DNA of 16,203 bases from the NCBI GenBank assembly GCA_030613705.1, contig JAUWLJ010000008.1, positions 1 through 16,203 on the forward strand, read 5' to 3'. Below, piece after piece: positions 13,936 to 16,203 of this stretch; position 1 is the stretch's first letter; each line of letters begins with the position of its first letter. The DNA comes from Chloroflexota bacterium (lineage in GTDB: Bacteria; Chloroflexota; Anaerolineae; Anaerolineales; UBA4823). Below the pieces are notes generated by a model. It was not told the origin of the DNA, did not search any database, and worked only from the letters and a program-made list of their open reading frames with translations. The position numbers and the translations under genes are program-made.

Positions 13936-14228
13936 GCAGGAGTAGTAAATCATCCAGCAGCGAGCCGGGAGAGAGAGGTGAGAGCCCAGCATGGTGCCCC
14001 TGGAGCACTAGAATAGGTTGAACTCGCCTGCTGTGCCATTAAGTGGCAGACACCACCAGTGAAAGTAGATCCAAACATGCTGATCTGTTGGATGAAGGTA
14101 GGATAGCTGGTGGCGGGTTTCGCCCGTTAACGCGAGCCAAAGCGGTTTTTATCCATTTTTGTGGGTAAAAGCAAGCAGGGTGGTACCACGGAGCAAACCC
14201 TTCGCCCCTGATCAGCGGAGGGTTTTTT
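13936..14228 (+). promoter_or_regulatory. T-box riboswitch, leucine-specific (leuS leader)
   Basis: A class I T-box leader. The base of stem I is GCAGG (13936-13940) pairing with CCTGC (14027-14031). The 5' side of the specifier loop is AGTA-rich, and its 3' side reads GAACTCG with the specifier CTC (Leu) at 14023-14025. The distal stem has AGAGAG and a GGTG loop. The T-box sequence AGGGTGGTACCACGG is at 14177-14191. The bulge TGGT pairs with the ACCA end of uncharged tRNA with discriminator A, as tRNA-Leu has. Uncharged tRNA-Leu(GAG) should stabilise the antiterminator and allow readthrough into leuS. No clear promoter is seen immediately upstream. Confidence 0.95.
14196..14228 (+). terminator. 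T-box attenuator terminator
   Basis: A 10 bp stem (AACCCTTCGC at 14196-14205 with GCGGAGGGTT at 14215-14224, one T·G pair) has a 9 nt loop and ends in six T residues (14223-14228). It competes with the antiterminator formed by the adjacent T-box sequence. Confidence 0.93.
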
Positions 14229-14311
14229 GATCTGCGCAGATAGAATGGTTAAACTATCGGAACAAGCATAGAATTACAAATGATGGCTGGATCAGAATTT
14301 GGAGGTGAGCG

Positions 14312-14395
14312 ATGAGATCAATAAACATCGGAAGAGTGTGGGAAAATGAACTCTCCCTTCTCGCGCGCCTCCTTAGCCTCGTACTCAAAGGATGA
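14312..14395 (+). CDS. putative leucine-rich leader peptide
   Basis: 27-codon ORF starting MRSINIGRVWENE and ending LSLLARLLSLVLKG. A strong SD, GGAGGTGA at 14301-14308, ends 3 nt before the ATG; the core GGAGG is 6 nt away. Seven of the last 14 residues are Leu: five CTC and two CTT, no CTG, CTA, TTA or TTG. These codons are decoded by tRNA-Leu(GAG), the tRNA expected to match the T-box specifier. It is transcribed only when the T-box antiterminates. A role as a stalling leader peptide is inference; the CT-rich stretch might instead exist mainly to base-pair with Shine-Dalgarno sequences. Confidence 0.5.
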   Translation: MRSINIGRVWENELSLLARLLSLVLKG

Positions 14396-14445
14396 ATTAC
14401 GATGTGTCGGTTACGAGTATCCAAGAATTTGAGAATGAGGCGTAA
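14392..14445 (+). CDS. possible 17-codon coupling ORF before leuS
   Basis: The ATG overlaps the stop of the leucine-rich ORF (ATGA, 14392-14395). The frame encodes MNYDVSVTSIQEFENEA and stops at TAA 14443-14445, 3 nt before the leuS ATG and across the leuS SD. It has no independent SD at usable distance (AAAGG directly abuts the ATG). It would work only by reinitiation, and it may be a chance frame. Confidence 0.3.
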   Translation: MNYDVSVTSIQEFENEA

Positions 14446-14448
14446 GAG

Positions 14449-16203
14449 ATGTTTAATCCATACAACCCCACAGATATTGAAGCAAAATGGCAGCGCGAAT
14501 GGCAGGCCAGTGGCCTGTATCGTACAGTTGAATCGCAAGTTAAACCCAAGTATTATTGCTTAGATTTTTTCCCCTACCCCTCTGGTGAAGGGCTCCATGT
14601 GGGACATTGCCGGAATTATGTCCCAACAGATGTACTCTCGCGTTACAAGCGCATGCAGGGCTATAACGTGCTGCACCCGATGGGTTGGGATGCTTTTGGG
14701 GAACCAACCGAGCAGTACGCAGTCGCACATGGGATTCACCCCCGAGAGATCACTGACCGGAGCACTGCTAATTTCCGGCGACAAATGGATTTGATTGGAA
14801 CCAGCTATGATTGGTCACGTGAGATCGATTCGTCTAAACCGGAATTCTATCGTTGGACTCAACGGTTCTTTCTCAATCTTTACCACAAAGGGCTGGCCTA
14901 TCGGGACACTAGCTGGCAGTGGTGGTGCCCAATCTGCCAAACGACACTTTCCAGTCACGAGGCTGCAGGAGGTGTGTGCTGGCGCGGCCACCAAGGACTC
15001 GTTAAACGAGAGATCTCGGCCTGGTATTTTCGCATTACGAAATATGCAGACGCATTGTTAGAGGGATTGAATGTCATCGATTGGCCAAAAAAAATTAAGA
15101 CTCTGCAGCGCAATTGGATCGGGCGTTCGGAGGGCTGCGAGATCGATTTCCTGACTGAGGACGGGGAGGTGGTTCCGATCTTCACAACGCGGCCTGATAC
15201 TGTTTATGGGGCAACCTTTTTTGTCCTGGCACCGGAACATAACCTGGTTGATGTGTTTATTAGCGAGGAACAGCGCCCGCAGGTGGTTGCCTACATCGAG
15301 CGAGCTGTGCAGATGAGTGAAATCGATCGCTTGGTTGTAACGCGCCAAAAGACGGGCGTCTTCACCGGTGGCTTTGTGATTAACCCGTTAGATCAAAACC
15401 GCATTCCAGTCTGGATCGCGGATTATGTGCTGCCCACCTACGGTACAGGAGCGCTGATGGGTGTTCCAGCACATGACGAACGGGATTTTGAGTTTGCCCA
15501 GCGCTACGGTTTGCCGGTGCGGGCAGTCATCGCTCCACCTGGTTTCTCTCCAGGAGAACCATTTATTGAAGCTTATCTTGGTTCTGGAGAGATGATCAAC
15601 TCAGGACCATTCAATGGATTACCTAACGAGCAGGCTGGTGAACGAATCACAGGTTTCATTGAGGGGCATGATTTGGGGCGGAGTGTCGTTCAGTACCACA
15701 TGCGGGATTGGTTGATCAGTCGGCAACGATATTGGGGCACACCCATCCCAATCGTCTATTGTGATTCCTGCGGTGAAGTACCGGTTCCTGAAGATCAGCT
15801 GCCAGTGTTGTTACCGCCGATGAGTGATTTCAAACCCGATGGCAGTGGTCGTTCTCCACTAGCGCGTCAATCTGAATTTGTCAATACTTCCTGCCCGTGC
15901 TGTAAAGGTGCTGCCCAAAGGGAGACAGATACGATGGGTGGATTCGCCTGCTCATCTTGGTATTTTCTACGTTTCACAAGCCCCCACTATGAAGGTGGAC
16001 CATTTGAACCCCAGGAGATGCGTTATTGGATGCCAGTCGATCTATATGTCGGGGGAGTCGAGCATGCTGTCCTGCACCTGCTGTATGCTCGCTTTTGGAC
16101 GCACTTCCTGGCAGACGAAGGCCTGCTGCCTTTCCGGGAACCCTTTGCAAAGCTGCTCAACCAGGGCCAGATGATGGGCACCGATGGGCAGCGCATGTCG
16201 AAA
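14449..16203 (+). CDS. leuS: leucyl-tRNA synthetase (3' end beyond window)
   Basis: The first 585 codons of LeuRS, which charges tRNA-Leu. Visible are the class I signature HVGH (50-53, after FPYPSGEGL), HPMGWDAFGEPTEQYA (76-91), a zinc-type segment CPICQTT...GGVCWRGH, the CP1 editing domain with FTTRPDT (245-251) and VPAHDERD (339-346, conserved Asp343), RDWLISRQRYWGTPIPIVYCDSCGEVPVP, and a second CPCC pair. The frame leaves the window at QRMSK, inside KMSKS. The C-terminal anticodon-binding region is outside. Editing residues look intact, so post-transfer proofreading is expected. The start ATG has AGG 8 nt upstream (TGAGG 14436-14440). Usual GLPAE/GLPTE is GEPTE here, and the usual CWRCG is CWRGH. 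Expression is controlled by the T-box leader and possibly by the short ORFs just upstream. Confidence 0.95.
   Translation, partial: MFNPYNPTDIEAKWQREWQASGLYRTVESQVKPKYYCLDFFPYPSGEGLHVGHCRNYVPTDVLSRYKRMQGYNVLHPMGWDAFGEPTEQYAVAHGIHPREITDRSTANFRRQMDLIGTSYDWSREIDSSKPEFYRWTQRFFLNLYHKGLAYRDTSWQWWCPICQTTLSSHEAAGGVCWRGHQGLVKREISAWYFRITKYADALLEGLNVIDWPKKIKTLQRNWIGRSEGCEIDFLTEDGEVVPIFTTRPDTVYGATFFVLAPEHNLVDVFISEEQRPQVVAYIERAVQMSEIDRLVVTRQKTGVFTGGFVINPLDQNRIPVWIADYVLPTYGTGALMGVPAHDERDFEFAQRYGLPVRAVIAPPGFSPGEPFIEAYLGSGEMINSGPFNGLPNEQAGERITGFIEGHDLGRSVVQYHMRDWLISRQRYWGTPIPIVYCDSCGEVPVPEDQLPVLLPPMSDFKPDGSGRSPLARQSEFVNTSCPCCKGAAQRETDTMGGFACSSWYFLRFTSPHYEGGPFEPQEMRYWMPVDLYVGGVEHAVLHLLYARFWTHFLADEGLLPFREPFAKLLNQGQMMGTDGQRMSK

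Noticed and set aside
14254..14538. 94-codon - strand frame over the leuS leader
   Set aside because: It is antisense to the leader and leuS start, without SD or family similarity.
14795..16174. + strand frames within leuS
   Set aside because: They are out-of-frame shadows; the LeuRS frame is continuous with all class I motifs.
1..16203. CRISPR arrays, insertion sequences, attachment sites
   Set aside because: No regularly spaced repeats, transposase-like frames or integrase features were seen; the content is housekeeping.

Overview
The window looks like a chromosomal housekeeping segment from a Chloroflexota bacterium, probably Anaerolineae-like. This is inferred from the combination of an EF-G-2-type GTPase, the uncharacterised membrane and alkaline-phosphatase-fold proteins, moderate base composition and a Leu T-box leader before leuS. 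No single marker proves it. I see no mobile element, CRISPR array or prophage.

Layout. A + strand PAP2 phosphatase (115-1122) converges through a shared hairpin terminator on a - strand EF-G-like GTPase (1153-3225). A + strand trio follows: SAM methyltransferase, alkaline-phosphatase-fold metalloenzyme and DegV/FakB fatty-acid-binding protein (3369-5815). After a gene-free 281 bp gap come five - strand genes: HAD-IB phosphatase, acyl-CoA ligase, miaA, yraN and a GT4 glycosyltransferase probably acting on diacylglycerol (6097-11229). The GT4, yraN and miaA frames overlap; the ligase has its own near-consensus promoter. Divergent from the GT4 gene are a polytopic membrane protein and a JAMM metalloprotease-like protein (11319-12556). 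These converge on a - strand MBL-fold hydrolase (12567-13430).

The right end is a translation block on the + strand. A consensus promoter precedes two tRNA-Ala genes (CGC and GGC anticodons). A class I T-box leader with a CTC (Leu) specifier and an intrinsic terminator then leads into leuS, which is cut by the window edge just inside its KMSKS motif.

The most interesting signal lies in the 220 nt between the T-box terminator and leuS. A 27-codon ORF with a strong Shine-Dalgarno carries seven Leu codons in its second half, all CTC or CTT, the codons read by tRNA-Leu(GAG), the tRNA the T-box specifier selects. Its stop overlaps the start of a 17-codon ORF (ATGA) that ends 3 nt before the leuS ATG. 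The segment can form two mutually exclusive helices, one sequestering the leader SD and one the leuS SD. This suggests a second, translation-level leucine sensor stacked on the T-box; it is inference from sequence alone.

Several genes share a lipid theme (PAP2 phosphatase, DegV/FakB, HAD-IB phosphatase, acyl-CoA ligase, GT4), but they are on different strands and transcription units.
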